From: Cognatundibacterium oligocarboniphilum
GTDB lineage: Bacteria > Pseudomonadota > Gammaproteobacteria > Burkholderiales > Burkholderiaceae_D
DNA length: 64,000 bases
Assembly: GCF_013377855.1 (NCBI RefSeq)
Contig: NZ_JABXYJ010000001.1
Coordinates: 558,498 to 622,497 of the forward strand
Direction: 5' to 3'
Shown here: positions 36,178 through 45,344 of the stretch, in pieces
How the letters are laid out: each line of letters begins with the position of its first letter
Numbering within the stretch: position 1 is the stretch's first letter
Made by a program: the position numbers and the translations under genes
The notes under the pieces: model-generated
Seen by the model: only the letters and a program-made list of their open reading frames with translations
Databases searched by the model: none
Told to the model about the DNA's origin: nothing

Positions 36178-36636
36178 TTATTTTTTCGCCGGCTGCAGCC
36201 CAGGCACAGAAATCAGACGCAATTCAAAATGGCGCTGCACACGCTCATCTGCAGAAAGCCAGGCCCCGCGGATAACGCCATCCTGCAGCTCACCATCCCA
36301 TTGACCCGATACCTCTTTACCGTCATCGGACTCTTCCATATTCAGATGATTACCGCTGACTTCTCCCGCCAGCAAAACTGGCTTACCGGACAAATGCGAC
36401 GCATTGTGCGGTTGTATCCGGTAATGGCCTTCAACACTGTCCACATCTTCTGTTTTAGGTTGCAAATACATCTGAACCGGGTCGTCACCCAAGTAGCCAC
36501 GCAACTCCAGCTTATGGGAAAATACCGGATTACCGGAAACAGAAGGTGGCTGCTGCGCTGCAGCTACAGCAGCCAGCAAGAGCAACGCCGAACCTGTCAT
36601 GCGACGCATGACAGAATGAAACGCAGGTAATCGCAT
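36178..36636 (-). CDS. small exported protein downstream of rimO
   Basis: A 152-residue protein of unknown function. A signal peptide spans roughly residues 10-28 (MTGSALLLLAAVAAAQ). The mature part is beta-rich: KLELRGYLGDDPVQMYLQ, then alternating strands with GEVSGNHLNMEESDDGKEVSGQWDG and VIRGAWLSADERVQRHFELRLI. This pattern of short strands suggests a small barrel or sandwich. The ATG at 36636 overlaps the rimO stop codon (TGATG); an ATG at 36609 is an alternative that would shorten the signal peptide. Translation is coupled to rimO. Confidence 0.65.
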   Translation of the reverse strand: MRLPAFHSVMRRMTGSALLLLAAVAAAQQPPSVSGNPVFSHKLELRGYLGDDPVQMYLQPKTEDVDSVEGHYRIQPHNASHLSGKPVLLAGEVSGNHLNMEESDDGKEVSGQWDGELQDGVIRGAWLSADERVQRHFELRLISVPGLQPAKK

Positions 36637-38018
36637 CAGACTGCTTCACCCCATAAGTCATGTGCATCGGCAGCCGTAATCCGGACATCAACGAATTCGC
36701 CAACCTTCAGTTTGCGATGCGGCTCAAAAGGTGGCTTGACGTATACCACACCGTCGATTTCAGGGGCATCCGCCGATGTGCGCCCAATTCCGCCGCTGCG
36801 GTCGAGCGCGTCAATCAACACACGTAGTGTCTTTCCTACCTTTGCCTGCAGACGCTGTTTGGAAATTTCTTCCTGCAGCTCCATCACGCGGCGACGGCGA
36901 TCTTCGCGTACTTCGTCCGGCAACTGATTGTCGATTTCATTCGCTGTCGCACCTTCCACCGGGGAGTAAGCGAAACAGCCGAGACGATCAATCTGAGCCT
37001 CTTTCAGAAAATCCAGCAGATACTGGAATTCTTCCTCTGTCTCACCGGGGAACCCGGCAATAAACGTAGAGCGGATCGTGATTTCAGGACACATGTCACG
37101 CCAGGCCTGAATACGTTCAATATTTTTTTCGCCATTTGCCGGGCGCTTCATACGCTTTAAGACATCAGGATGCGCGTGCTGCAAAGGCACATCCAGATAA
37201 GGGAGAACATGGCCATTGTTCATAAATGGAATAATCTGATCGACATGCGGATATGGATAAACATAATGCAGTCGAACCCAGGCGTCATATTGCTTTGCCA
37301 GATCGCCGAGTGCCTCGACCAGTTGCGTCATATGAGTTTTAACAGGCTTGCCATTCCAGAAGCCGGTACGGAATTTCACATCCACACCATAGGCGCTGGT
37401 ATCCTGAGAAATCACCAGCAATTCTTTGACACCGGCCTTGAACAGATTTTCCGCCTCCAGCATCACATCAGCAATCGGGCGGGAAACCAGATCACCGCGC
37501 ATGGAAGGAATAATGCAGAAACTGCAGCGATGATTGCAACCTTCTGAAATTTTCAGATAGGCGTAATGTTTTGGCGTCAGCTTCACCCCTTGCGCCGGCA
37601 CCAGATCAATAAAAGGCTCATGTGGCTTCGGCAAATGCCTGTGCACCGCATCCATCACCTCCCCCAGTGCATGTGGACCAGTTACTTCCAGCACTTTAGG
37701 GTGAATACGCTGAATCATGTCATTACCATCAGCGTCTTTTTTTGCACCCAGGCAACCGGTCACAATGACCTTGCCATTTTCAGCAAGCGCTTCACCAATA
37801 GCATCCAGGGATTCCTGTACCGCCGCATCGATAAAGCCACAAGTATTCACAATCACAAGATCAGCGCCATCATAAGATTTGGCGGTATCGTAACCCTCGG
37901 CACGCAACTGGGTAAGGATTTGTTCGGAATCAACCAGCGCCTTCGGGCAGCCTAGAGACACGAACCCCACTTTAGGATTAGACGGAGATTCCTGACGACG
38001 GATTTCAGTAATGGACAT
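36636..38018 (-). CDS. rimO: ribosomal protein S12 methylthiotransferase RimO
   Basis: RimO is a radical-SAM enzyme with two [4Fe-4S] clusters that methylthiolates the conserved Asp of ribosomal protein S12. The protein is 460 residues from ATG 38018. The N-terminal UPF0004 domain has cysteines C24 (SLGCPK), C60 (NTCGFI) and C89 (TGCLG). The radical-SAM motif is C161-x3-C165-x2-C168 (GCNHRCSFC). The C-terminal part is a TRAM domain containing [24 protein letters not shown]. It is separated from phaR by a terminator. The frame is open 20 codons further upstream without family similarity. Confidence 0.96.
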   Translation of the reverse strand: MSITEIRRQESPSNPKVGFVSLGCPKALVDSEQILTQLRAEGYDTAKSYDGADLVIVNTCGFIDAAVQESLDAIGEALAENGKVIVTGCLGAKKDADGNDMIQRIHPKVLEVTGPHALGEVMDAVHRHLPKPHEPFIDLVPAQGVKLTPKHYAYLKISEGCNHRCSFCIIPSMRGDLVSRPIADVMLEAENLFKAGVKELLVISQDTSAYGVDVKFRTGFWNGKPVKTHMTQLVEALGDLAKQYDAWVRLHYVYPYPHVDQIIPFMNNGHVLPYLDVPLQHAHPDVLKRMKRPANGEKNIERIQAWRDMCPEITIRSTFIAGFPGETEEEFQYLLDFLKEAQIDRLGCFAYSPVEGATANEIDNQLPDEVREDRRRRVMELQEEISKQRLQAKVGKTLRVLIDALDRSGGIGRTSADAPEIDGVVYVKPPFEPHRKLKVGEFVDVRITAADAHDLWGEAV

Positions 38019-38021
38019 AGC

Positions 38022-38067
38022 AAAAACAAAAAGAGGTACAAAAACGAAGCCGTCATTGTACCTCTTT
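38022..38067 (-). terminator. terminator between phaR and rimO
   Basis: On the minus strand AAAGAGGTAC (38058-38067) pairs with GTACCTCTTT (38030-38039) around an 18-base loop, followed by TTTGTTTTTG. It lies past the phaR stop codon and just upstream of the rimO start. Confidence 0.75.
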
Positions 38068-38140
38068 GAGGTAATCACTACTGCATCACAGGATTATTTT
38101 CCTGAAAAATCAGGGATTTAAAGCCTGTTGGCGATGTTTT

Positions 38141-38698
38141 TTATTTTTTATTCACGTCTTCAGGGTTAAACGGGAAGACATTAAAAATATTTTTAGCCTG
38201 ACTCTGCATCTGCTCCTGCATCTGAACAAACAGGTTTTTACTCTGTTCAATGTAATTTCCCATCATGCCTTGCATCATCGGTCCCTGTACATTCATGAAC
38301 TGAGTCCACATTTCAGGACTGAACGGTTTGCCTTCATAAATGCCTTTGGAATTTTCTGCCAGTTTGTTCTGAATTTCGATGAATGCCTGGACATTTTTTT
38401 CCAGATACGAACCCATCATGCCCTGCATGGCATGTCCGTAGTAACGAATGATCTGCGACAGAACGGCACTGGAAAACATCGGCGAGCCACCGGCCTCTTC
38501 TTCCAGAATAATCTGCAGGAGAATACTGCGTGTCAGATCCTCGCCCGTTTTGGCATCGACAACCGCAAAATCGTCATTCTCCAGAACAAATTGCTTCACA
38601 TCGACCAAGGTGATATAGCTGCTGGTCTGGGTATCATACAAACGACGGTTCGGATATTTTTTAATCAGATGCTGTGTTGTTTTTTTTGCGCTATTCAT
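38141..38698 (-). CDS. phaR: polyhydroxyalkanoate synthesis regulator PhaR
   Basis: A 185-residue repressor that binds both DNA upstream of phasin genes and nascent PHB granules. The N-terminal DNA-binding domain contains IKKYPNRRLYDTQTSSYITL and VDVKQFVLENDDFAVVDAKTGEDLTRSILLQII. The C-terminal PHB accumulation domain has two MMQGMMG/AMQGMMG-type repeats (HAMQGMMGSYLEKN and PMMQGMMGNYIEQSKNLF) and a Gln/Met-rich amphipathic tail that may bind polymer. I chose ATG at 38698 (MNSAKKTTQ). It follows phaB after 259 bp that contain a strong hairpin. Confidence 0.95.
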   Translation of the reverse strand: MNSAKKTTQHLIKKYPNRRLYDTQTSSYITLVDVKQFVLENDDFAVVDAKTGEDLTRSILLQIILEEEAGGSPMFSSAVLSQIIRYYGHAMQGMMGSYLEKNVQAFIEIQNKLAENSKGIYEGKPFSPEMWTQFMNVQGPMMQGMMGNYIEQSKNLFVQMQEQMQSQAKNIFNVFPFNPEDVNKK

Positions 38699-38836
38699 TG
38701 AAATCTCAATTGATAACTTCTGCTTCCCGGTCACGCCATCAGGCACGGCAGGCTGAGTCCCGGCTTATCAAGCAAACCGGCATTCTGACCCGCCTTGCTT
38801 GTCCCCTTTTCTGCATTCTTGACGATGCTATATGTG

Positions 38837-38872
38837 ATATGCCCATCAAACTCACCGAGTTGATGGGCATAT
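38837..38872 (-). other. strong hairpin between phaB and phaR
   Basis: ATATGCCCATCAAACTC (38837-38853) pairs with GAGTTGATGGGCATAT (38857-38872) over 16 bp with one bulged A and a 3-base loop. No T run follows on the minus strand. It lies about 88 bases past phaB and 138 bases before the phaR start codon. It could be the 3' end structure of phaCB mRNA or part of a phaR leader. Confidence 0.65.
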
Positions 38873-38960
38873 TCTACCGCACCGCAGTAAAAAAACAGCA
38901 ATCGGCAAATCGAAAAACCTGGCTTACAACAATTTCCCTGAAAATTCTGGGAACCTGGGG

Positions 38961-39701
38961 TTACCCCATATGCAAACCACCATTGATCGAAAAGTCAGAA
39001 CCAGTGGCATAACCACCTTCATCCGATGCAATCCATGCGACGATAGAGGCGATTTCCTCCGGTTCCGCCAGGCGCTTGACCGGGATACCGGCGACGATTT
39101 TTTCCAATACATCAGGACGGATCGCCTTGACCATATCGGTGCCGACATATCCTGGCGATACGGTATTGACAGTCACGCCCTTGGTTGCCACCTCCTGAGC
39201 CAGTGCCATAGAAAAACCATGAATACCAGCCTTGGCAGTCGAATAATTAGTCTGGCCAAACTGGCCTTTCTGGCCATTCACAGAAGAGATATTGATAATT
39301 CGTCCCCAACCACGATCGACCATGCCTTCAATCACCTGTTTCGTGACATTAAACAGCGAGTTCAGGTTGGTATCAATCACAGCATCCCAGTCTGCTTTAC
39401 TCATTTTGCGGAACTGTCCATCACGAGTAATGCCTGCATTGTTGACCAGCACATCAATATGGCCAAATTCAGCCTTTACTTTATCAAAAGCATTTTTGGT
39501 CGATTCCCAGTCAGAAACATTTCCCTCTGATGCATGAATATCCAGACCTTCAGCGCGCATATCGGCCAGCCACTTATCTTTACGGGAAGAATTAGGACCA
39601 CAACCAGCAATCACGGTGTAGCCTTCCTGACACAAACGCCGGCAAATTGGCGTTCCGATTCCACCCATACCACCTGTTACATACGCAACGCGCTTTGTCA
39701 T
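38961..39701 (-). CDS. phaB: acetoacetyl-CoA reductase
   Basis: A 246-residue short-chain dehydrogenase that reduces acetoacetyl-CoA to (R)-3-hydroxybutyryl-CoA with NADPH for PHB synthesis. It has the nucleotide motif VTGGMGGIGTPICRRL, NNAGITRDGQF, the catalytic Ser in INISSVNGQKGQFGQ, and the YSTAKAG Tyr-x3-Lys pair. The PhaB-specific C-terminus ends DFSINGGLHMG. It lies 43 bp after phaC. A phaA thiolase gene is not between phaC and phaB as it is in Cupriavidus. This matches the arrangement I recall for Herbaspirillum relatives. Confidence 0.97.
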   Translation of the reverse strand: MTKRVAYVTGGMGGIGTPICRRLCQEGYTVIAGCGPNSSRKDKWLADMRAEGLDIHASEGNVSDWESTKNAFDKVKAEFGHIDVLVNNAGITRDGQFRKMSKADWDAVIDTNLNSLFNVTKQVIEGMVDRGWGRIINISSVNGQKGQFGQTNYSTAKAGIHGFSMALAQEVATKGVTVNTVSPGYVGTDMVKAIRPDVLEKIVAGIPVKRLAEPEEIASIVAWIASDEGGYATGSDFSINGGLHMG

Positions 39702-39744
39702 ACCTGTTCTCCTGTTTAATAATTAAATCCAAACAAAACCTTTA

Positions 39745-41463
39745 TTAACCTGCCCGTACCTTCACGTAACGTCCTGGCGCAGCCTCAATCGCCGGATATG
39801 CCGCACTTCCCGGCTTTACCGGCGCTTTCACCATTTTCCCTGCATGTTTAGCCAGAAACTCTGCCCAGACCGGCCACCAGCTACCGGGGTGTTCAGTCGC
39901 ATTGGCCAGCCATTCATCTGCTGTTCTGGCAGTTGCCGCATTCACCCAGTAACTTCTCTTTTTCTTGGTCGGAGGATTAACGACTCCAGCAATATGCCCC
40001 GAGGCACCCAGCACAAAAATATTCTGATCAACTTGCTTCGGATTCAACAGACGAGTGCTGGCAAATGCTGCCTGCCAGGGAACAATATGATCTTCCCTTG
40101 ATCCGTAAATAAATGTCGGGGCTTTAATAGCTCCCAGATCCACCGGGTTCCCCGCGACAGTCAGTGCACGCGGCACCTTCAGTTTGTTTTCCAGATAAGT
40201 ATTGCGCAGGTACCAGCAAAACATCGGGCCAGGTAAGTTAGTGCTGTCGGCATTCCAGTACAGCAGATCAAACGGCGGCGGCACCTCACCTTTGAGGTAA
40301 TTTGATTGTACATAATTCCAGACCAGATCATTTGCCCGCAAACTGGAAAATGTGCTGGCGAGGTCGCGTCCGGGCAACAAGCCCTGGCGGCCGATAGTCT
40401 GCTCACGCATTGCCACGTGCATCTCATCAACAAAAACATCCAATACGCCGGTATCTGAAAAATCGAGCAACGTCGTCAGCAAAGTCAGGCTGGCTGCCGG
40501 GAATAGTCCACGGTCAGCAAGAACCGATAACGCAGTGGAGATAATTGTTCCACCAACACAGAAACCGAAAATATTGAACTGGCTTTGTTTGCTGATCTGC
40601 GAAACGATTTCGATTGCCCTGATCGCCCCATCCTCAATGTAATCATCCCAGGTAACTTCGGATAATTGTTCATCGGGGTTCGCCCACGACACCAAAAATA
40701 CGGTATGTCCTTGTTCAACGGCGTAACGCACAACAGAATTTTCCGGCTGCAAATCCAGAATATAAAATTTGTTGATGCAAGGCGGCACCATGAGCAACGG
40801 ACGCTGATGGACGGTTTTGGTCAGTGGAGTATATTGAATGAGCTGAAACAAACGATTTTCATAAATCACCGTTCCAGAGGTGGTCGCCACGTTCTGGCCA
40901 ACTTCAAAAGCAGATTCATCGGTCTGGGAGATTCTGCCCTTCTGCATATCCGCCAACATCTGACTGATGCCTTTTGCGAGGCTCTCCCCCTTACTTTCAA
41001 TCAGACGTGTCTGTGCTTCGGGATTGGTCACCAAAAAATTTGCCGGAGACATGGCATCGATCATCTGCTGCACCGCAAAACCAATTTTTTGCTTGGTCTT
41101 TGCAGGCGCTTCAACAGCCTCCGCAATCGCCATCAGAAAACGGGCATTCAGCAAATAACATGCTGCACTATACGAATGCATGGCGTGATTGCGCCAGTCT
41201 TCGGATGAGAACCGACGATCACTCAGAACCGGCAGCTTTGACATTGTAAAGTCCTGCCATAACTTTGCGAATTCCTGCGTATATTCGTTTTGTAAGCGCG
41301 CCAGTGCGACAGCATCGATCGTTGCTCCCGCTTCCCTGAGTGTATCAATGAGAGGAATGTCGCTTAATGATGTGGCCGGTTTCATCCATTCCTGCCAGGG
41401 TGTCTGATTAATCAGCTGTGACATCCATTCGGAGTACATAGCTTGAGGATCAGTTGTCTTCAT
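39745..41463 (-). CDS. phaC: class I polyhydroxyalkanoate synthase
   Basis: A 572-residue PHB synthase that polymerises (R)-3-hydroxyacyl-CoA on the granule surface. The N-terminal PhaC_N domain includes SDRRFSSEDWRNHAMHSYSAACYLLNARFL-type residues (80-110). The alpha/beta-hydrolase core has the lipase-like box GFCVGGT with nucleophile C302. The aspartate is in the EDHIVPW region, and the general-base histidine in LGASGHIAGVVNPP. Length and the absence of a PhaE/PhaR subunit gene make it class I. It is first in the phaC-phaB-phaR series and is divergent from a small membrane protein gene. Confidence 0.97.
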   Translation of the reverse strand: MKTTDPQAMYSEWMSQLINQTPWQEWMKPATSLSDIPLIDTLREAGATIDAVALARLQNEYTQEFAKLWQDFTMSKLPVLSDRRFSSEDWRNHAMHSYSAACYLLNARFLMAIAEAVEAPAKTKQKIGFAVQQMIDAMSPANFLVTNPEAQTRLIESKGESLAKGISQMLADMQKGRISQTDESAFEVGQNVATTSGTVIYENRLFQLIQYTPLTKTVHQRPLLMVPPCINKFYILDLQPENSVVRYAVEQGHTVFLVSWANPDEQLSEVTWDDYIEDGAIRAIEIVSQISKQSQFNIFGFCVGGTIISTALSVLADRGLFPAASLTLLTTLLDFSDTGVLDVFVDEMHVAMREQTIGRQGLLPGRDLASTFSSLRANDLVWNYVQSNYLKGEVPPPFDLLYWNADSTNLPGPMFCWYLRNTYLENKLKVPRALTVAGNPVDLGAIKAPTFIYGSREDHIVPWQAAFASTRLLNPKQVDQNIFVLGASGHIAGVVNPPTKKKRSYWVNAATARTADEWLANATEHPGSWWPVWAEFLAKHAGKMVKAPVKPGSAAYPAIEAAPGRYVKVRAG

Positions 41464-41561
41464 GCGTGTCTCCTGATTTTCGCGTATTCTTGCGGATATT
41501 TTTTGATTTCCAATCGTCCGGTCTGATTTGCGTTAAGGTTTGAACTAATAAAGAAAACAGT

Positions 41562-41804
41562 ATGTATATCGTTGCTATTGCCTGGATATATGTGGTCTTG
41601 CTCATGGCCATGACCGAACCTTCATTTATCGCTGGATTTATGACGCTGATCATGTACTGCGTTTTTCCTCTTTCCATTGTTTTATACCTGATGCGGACCT
41701 CGCAACGCAAGCAGAAGCGCATTGAAAAACAAGCTGCACCGCAGCAAATTCCATCAACTAACGAACACGCTTCAGAACAAATTAAAACCGGGGAAAATCA
41801 CTGA
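41562..41804 (+). CDS. small two-helix membrane protein
   Basis: An 80-residue protein of unknown function with two hydrophobic segments (about 2-17 and 20-43, including TEPSFIAGFMTLIMYCVFPLS) and a basic, then polar C-terminal tail. It resembles a conserved hypothetical protein often found beside phaC or pgeF in Burkholderiales. Its last seven bases overlap the 3' end of the convergent pgeF gene. An inner-membrane location is inferred from the helices. Confidence 0.72.
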   Translation: MYIVAIAWIYVVLLMAMTEPSFIAGFMTLIMYCVFPLSIVLYLMRTSQRKQKRIEKQAAPQQIPSTNEHASEQIKTGENH

Positions 41805-42595
41805 TCCGGCTCTATCCAGATCATGCTCGCCATTCTTCCCGTCACGCCATCGCGACGATACGAATAAAATTTTTCCGGCTCACTGACTGTGCAGTATTGC
41901 CCGCCAAATATTTTCGTCACACCTGCGCCAGCCAGCAACTTCGCTGCCAGCCCATATATATCAGCAAGATATTTGGCTTGACTGGTTGATCTTTTTTCAA
42001 AAAAACAGTTTGCCGTATTTTCATTTACCGAAACAAACGCATTGAAAACATCTTGACCTACTTCAAATTGCGCCGGACCAATCGCCGGCCCCATCCATGC
42101 CAAAATTTCACCTGCGGCCCCCTGCAGACGCATCTGATCTACAGTATTTTGCAAAATACCTGCAGCCAGTCCACGCCAACCTGCATGCGCAGCAGCCACT
42201 ACCCGCCCTGCCACATCACTGAATAAAACAGGCAGACAGTCAGCGGTCAGCACAGCGCATACACTACCTGGCTGGCTACTGACAACCGCATCGGCCTCCA
42301 GACCAGGAGTCAGATTATTGCTATTGACGGCTATATTGCCATGGACTTGTGATAAGAATATGACATCAGAAGGGAGTAAACGATTTATTTTTTTCCGGTT
42401 ATATTCCACAGCAACCGGGTCATCAGCCACATGTTCGCCCAAATTCAAACCTCCACCGGTAACCGCGCCATATAACCCTTGACTGATACCTCCGTCACGA
42501 AGGGTGGATATCGCCCTGATGCTCGATGGCAAGCCAGACCAGTCTGGAAAAATGAACGGAATATCCTGCTCATACAGCGAATCTGAAACGGTCAT
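41798..42595 (-). CDS. pgeF: peptidoglycan editing factor / laccase-domain protein
   Basis: A 265-residue protein of the YfiH/DUF152 family. Members have purine nucleoside phosphorylase, adenosine deaminase or polyphenol-oxidase-like activity. E. coli PgeF removes L-Ser-containing muropeptide errors. Visible motifs are the N-terminal ISTLRDGGISQGLYGA, HGNIA, the Zn-binding cysteine in ADCLPVLFSD, the VAAAHAGWRGLAAGI histidine block, and WMGPAIGPAQFEVG. I chose ATG at 42595, which overlaps the rluD stop codon (ATGA); family similarity starts there. Confidence 0.92.
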   Translation of the reverse strand: MTVSDSLYEQDIPFIFPDWSGLPSSIRAISTLRDGGISQGLYGAVTGGGLNLGEHVADDPVAVEYNRKKINRLLPSDVIFLSQVHGNIAVNSNNLTPGLEADAVVSSQPGSVCAVLTADCLPVLFSDVAGRVVAAAHAGWRGLAAGILQNTVDQMRLQGAAGEILAWMGPAIGPAQFEVGQDVFNAFVSVNENTANCFFEKRSTSQAKYLADIYGLAAKLLAGAGVTKIFGGQYCTVSEPEKFYSYRRDGVTGRMASMIWIEPDQ

Positions 42596-43632
42596 GGCAA
42601 ATGAATGTGAGCGTCTTGCAATAATTGGGAAAAATCTTCTGCCAGCGGCACTTCCCATTCCATCTGCTCACCGCTTGCGGGATGCACTAATCCCAACCGG
42701 CGTGCCTGTAACGCCTGGCGCGGGAAAAACCGGGCCAGATGCTGCTTGCCATACAAAGGATCTCCCACCAGAGGAAAACCCAGAGATTGCATATGCACCC
42801 TGATCTGATGCGTTCTTCCGGTCTCCAGTTTGCACGCCATCAGGCTGACCGGGAATTTTTCCAGCATACTACTGGCAATCCGTTCGAAATGCGTGATCGC
42901 AGGCTTTGCCGTCAAGCTCCTTGATACAGCCATCTTGATCCGGTCACGCGGATGCCTTGCCATCGGCGCATCAATCGTTCCCGATAAATTAGGCGTTCCC
43001 CAGACCAGCGCATAGTACTCACGTCTGACGCTTCTCTCCTGCAGCTGGCGCACCAGATCCGTGTGTGCAATCAGTGTTTTCGCGACGACCATCAGACCGG
43101 AAGTGTCCTTATCAAGCCGATGGACAATCCCTGCACGCGGAACACCTGAAAGCTCAGGGTAACGATATAACAAACCATTGAGCAATGTTCCGGACCAGTT
43201 GCCGGCAGCCGGGTGCACGACCATACCAGGAGGCTTATTGATGATCACAATATCGTGATCTTCATAAACAATATCCAAAGCAATCGGCTCTGACGCATAA
43301 GCGCCCTCGTCAGGTGCCGCCTGCGGCTGAATCACAATATGCTCATCGCCCAGCATCGTCATTTTTGCCTTACCCGGTTGCCCGTCAACATGCACATAAC
43401 CCGACTCGATCCATTGCTGAATGCGGCTACGGGAATATTCGGGAACCAGTGTGGAAATAGACTTGTCCAAACGTTCTCCGCAAAACTGGGAAGTCAGTTT
43501 CAGCTCAATACTATCCGACGCCGGGGAACAATCTTCATCGGTTTCAGCATGCTCAGAAAGTAACTCTGGTAAGGTGTCAAGTTCAGAATCTGACAAAATC
43601 GCTGTTGTAGTTGGTTTCACATTTTTTGCCAT
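42592..43632 (-). CDS. rluD: 23S rRNA pseudouridine synthase RluD
   Basis: RluD makes pseudouridines at positions 1911, 1915 and 1917 in helix 69 of 23S rRNA. The 346-residue protein has a short acidic N-terminal extension, an S4 domain (GERLDKSISTLVPEYSRSRIQQWIESG), and the catalytic domain with the active-site aspartate in GIVHRLDKDTSGLMVVAKT. Downstream come ETGRTHQIRVHMQSLGFPLVGDPLYG. The coupled pgeF gene and the divergent bamD gene give the conserved bamD-rluD-pgeF neighbourhood of proteobacteria. Confidence 0.96.
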   Translation of the reverse strand: MAKNVKPTTTAILSDSELDTLPELLSEHAETDEDCSPASDSIELKLTSQFCGERLDKSISTLVPEYSRSRIQQWIESGYVHVDGQPGKAKMTMLGDEHIVIQPQAAPDEGAYASEPIALDIVYEDHDIVIINKPPGMVVHPAAGNWSGTLLNGLLYRYPELSGVPRAGIVHRLDKDTSGLMVVAKTLIAHTDLVRQLQERSVRREYYALVWGTPNLSGTIDAPMARHPRDRIKMAVSRSLTAKPAITHFERIASSMLEKFPVSLMACKLETGRTHQIRVHMQSLGFPLVGDPLYGKQHLARFFPRQALQARRLGLVHPASGEQMEWEVPLAEDFSQLLQDAHIHLP

Positions 43633-43636
43633 CGGC

Positions 43637-43642
43637 TATAAT
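43637..43642 (+). promoter_or_regulatory. -10 box of bamD
   Basis: A perfect TATAAT lies in the 43-bp divergent gap between rluD and bamD. The predicted start near 43649 gives a leader of about 27 bases to the ATG at 43676. No good -35 box is visible. Confidence 0.45.
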
Positions 43643-43675
43643 CCGTAAATTGTATTCATGCACTCGCACAAATTT

Positions 43676-44482
43676 ATGTACATTAAATCTTTGAAATTGC
43701 TGGTCCTGGCTCTGGCCGCGTCGCTCACGTTGAGCGGCTGTGGGGTTTTTGGTGAAAAGGGTGACGAGACCAGAACCTGGTCAGCATCAAAATTATACGC
43801 TGAAGCAAAAGACGAAATGTCGAATGGTGCGTACGAAAAAGCGATTCAGTACTTTGAAAAGCTGGAATCCCGCTTCCCTTTCGGAACCTATGCACAGCAA
43901 GCGCAAATGGAAACTGCTTACGCCTACTACAAGCAAGGTGATCAGGTTCAGGCGTTGGCAGCAGTCGAGCGCTTCATCAAGCTGCATCCGAATCACAGCA
44001 ATGTCGACTATATGTACTATCTGCGCGGCCTGATCAATTTTAATGACCAGTTAGGCTTATTAAACTTTCTTGCCAATCAGGATATCACCGAGCGCGATCC
44101 CAAAGCCTCGCGGGACTCGTTTGATGCTTTCAAGCAGTTAGTGACGCAATTTCCTGATAGCCAATATACCCCGGATGCACTCTCCCGGATGAAATATCTT
44201 GTCAATGCACTTGCGCGATACGATGTGCATGTCGCACGCTACTACGTCCGTCGCGGTGCTTACCTGGCAGCAGCAAACCGAGCTCAGGCTGCGATTACCG
44301 AATATCCTGATGCACCTTCAATTGAAGAGGCAATGTTTATCCTCGTCAAATCCTATGACGCCATGGGCATGACTGAACTGCGTGACGATGCGAATCGCGT
44401 CTTTCTTAAAAACTTTCCTAACAGCGCTTATCTGAATGAAGGAAAGAAAAATAAATCATTCTGGTGGAAGTTCTGGTCCTAA
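43676..44482 (+). CDS. bamD: outer membrane assembly lipoprotein BamD
   Basis: BamD is the essential TPR lipoprotein of the BAM complex that inserts beta-barrel proteins into the outer membrane. From ATG 43676 it is 268 residues, with the signal MYIKSLKLLVLALAASLTLS and lipobox cysteine C22 (LSGC). TPR segments include LYAEAKDEMSNGAYEKAIQYFEKLESRFPFG, QMETAYAYYKQGDQVQALAAVERFIKLHP and the YYVRRGAYLAAANRAQAAITEYPD block. An ATG at 43658 is possible, but the predicted start site and the signal peptide favour 43676. A strong terminator follows. Confidence 0.95.
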   Translation: MYIKSLKLLVLALAASLTLSGCGVFGEKGDETRTWSASKLYAEAKDEMSNGAYEKAIQYFEKLESRFPFGTYAQQAQMETAYAYYKQGDQVQALAAVERFIKLHPNHSNVDYMYYLRGLINFNDQLGLLNFLANQDITERDPKASRDSFDAFKQLVTQFPDSQYTPDALSRMKYLVNALARYDVHVARYYVRRGAYLAAANRAQAAITEYPDAPSIEEAMFILVKSYDAMGMTELRDDANRVFLKNFPNSAYLNEGKKNKSFWWKFWS

Positions 44483-44496
44483 GTTCCATTCACCAT

Positions 44497-44526
44497 AAAA
44501 AACCGGCAAATATCTGCCGGTTTTTT
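44497..44526. terminator. terminator between bamD and yaaA
   Basis: AAAAAACCGGCA-N6-TGCCGGTTTTTT is a symmetric stem with A and T flanks, able to end both bamD and the convergent yaaA. Confidence 0.92.
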
Positions 44527-44541
44527 ATTTCCGGGACCTCA

Positions 44542-45318
44542 TCATTCCACTTTCCGGCGGAATACCCAGCGTTCCTCAGAGGATTCCTCCATACAAAACG
44601 AGTAACCGTCCTCATTGAATGATCTCAAGTCAGTCGGATCCTGAATCGCATGTTCTGCGCAATATCGCGCCATCATTCCTCTCGCCCGTTTCGCAAAAAA
44701 AGAAATAATTTTATATTGCCCATTTTTCCAGTCCTGAAAAATCGGTGTAACAACCCTAACCGGAAGCAATTTAGGTTTCACTACCTTAAAATACTCCTCC
44801 GAAGCAAGATTAATCAACGTATTGGCATTTACCACCTCAATTTGCCGGTGCAATAAATGCGTGACCTTCTCACCCCAGAATGCATACAGATTTTTACCAT
44901 TCGGGTTTTTCAGTGTCGTCCCCATTTCCAACCGATAAGGCTGCAATTGATCCATAGGGCGCAAAACACCATACAGGCCGGACAAAATCCGGACATGCTT
45001 TTGCAGATAATTTAGTTGAAGATCAGACATCTGCCTAGCAGCAAGACCATCATAGACGTCACCATTAAAAGCAAATACTGCTTGCCTGACAGGAGAACCT
45101 CGACGGGGCACCTTTTTCCAAGCCTGGAAACGGGTTGCATTCAATTCCCCAAGTGCAGTCGAAATATCCATCAAATGACTGAGATCCTGTGGAGACAACT
45201 TTCCTGCAATTTCCGATAACTGTTCTGCCTCATTAAGAAAATCTGGTACGGTTGAAAATTCAGTAGAAACAGGGCTTTCATAATCCAGACTTTTGGCCGG
45301 AGATAATACAATAAGCAT
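44542..45318 (-). CDS. yaaA: peroxide stress protein YaaA
   Basis: A 258-residue YaaA/DUF328 protein. In E. coli YaaA is induced by OxyR and lowers free intracellular iron during hydrogen peroxide stress. The start MLIVLSPAKSLDYESPV matches the family exactly, which fixes ATG 45318. Other blocks are FNGDVYDGLAA, LSGLYGVLRPMDQLQPYRLEMGT, NLASEEYFKVV and FFAKRARGMMARY. The length equals that of E. coli YaaA. It is divergent from the PIN-domain gene with only 26 bp between start codons. Confidence 0.95.
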   Translation of the reverse strand: MLIVLSPAKSLDYESPVSTEFSTVPDFLNEAEQLSEIAGKLSPQDLSHLMDISTALGELNATRFQAWKKVPRRGSPVRQAVFAFNGDVYDGLAARQMSDLQLNYLQKHVRILSGLYGVLRPMDQLQPYRLEMGTTLKNPNGKNLYAFWGEKVTHLLHRQIEVVNANTLINLASEEYFKVVKPKLLPVRVVTPIFQDWKNGQYKIISFFAKRARGMMARYCAEHAIQDPTDLRSFNEDGYSFCMEESSEERWVFRRKVE

Positions 45319-45344
45319 CAATTCAATCACCACCACGAAACACA

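Noticed and set aside
36961..36970. Further copy of the GGGGAGTA element inside rimO
   Set aside because: Only a half-site within coding sequence, with no palindrome or partner; a chance match.
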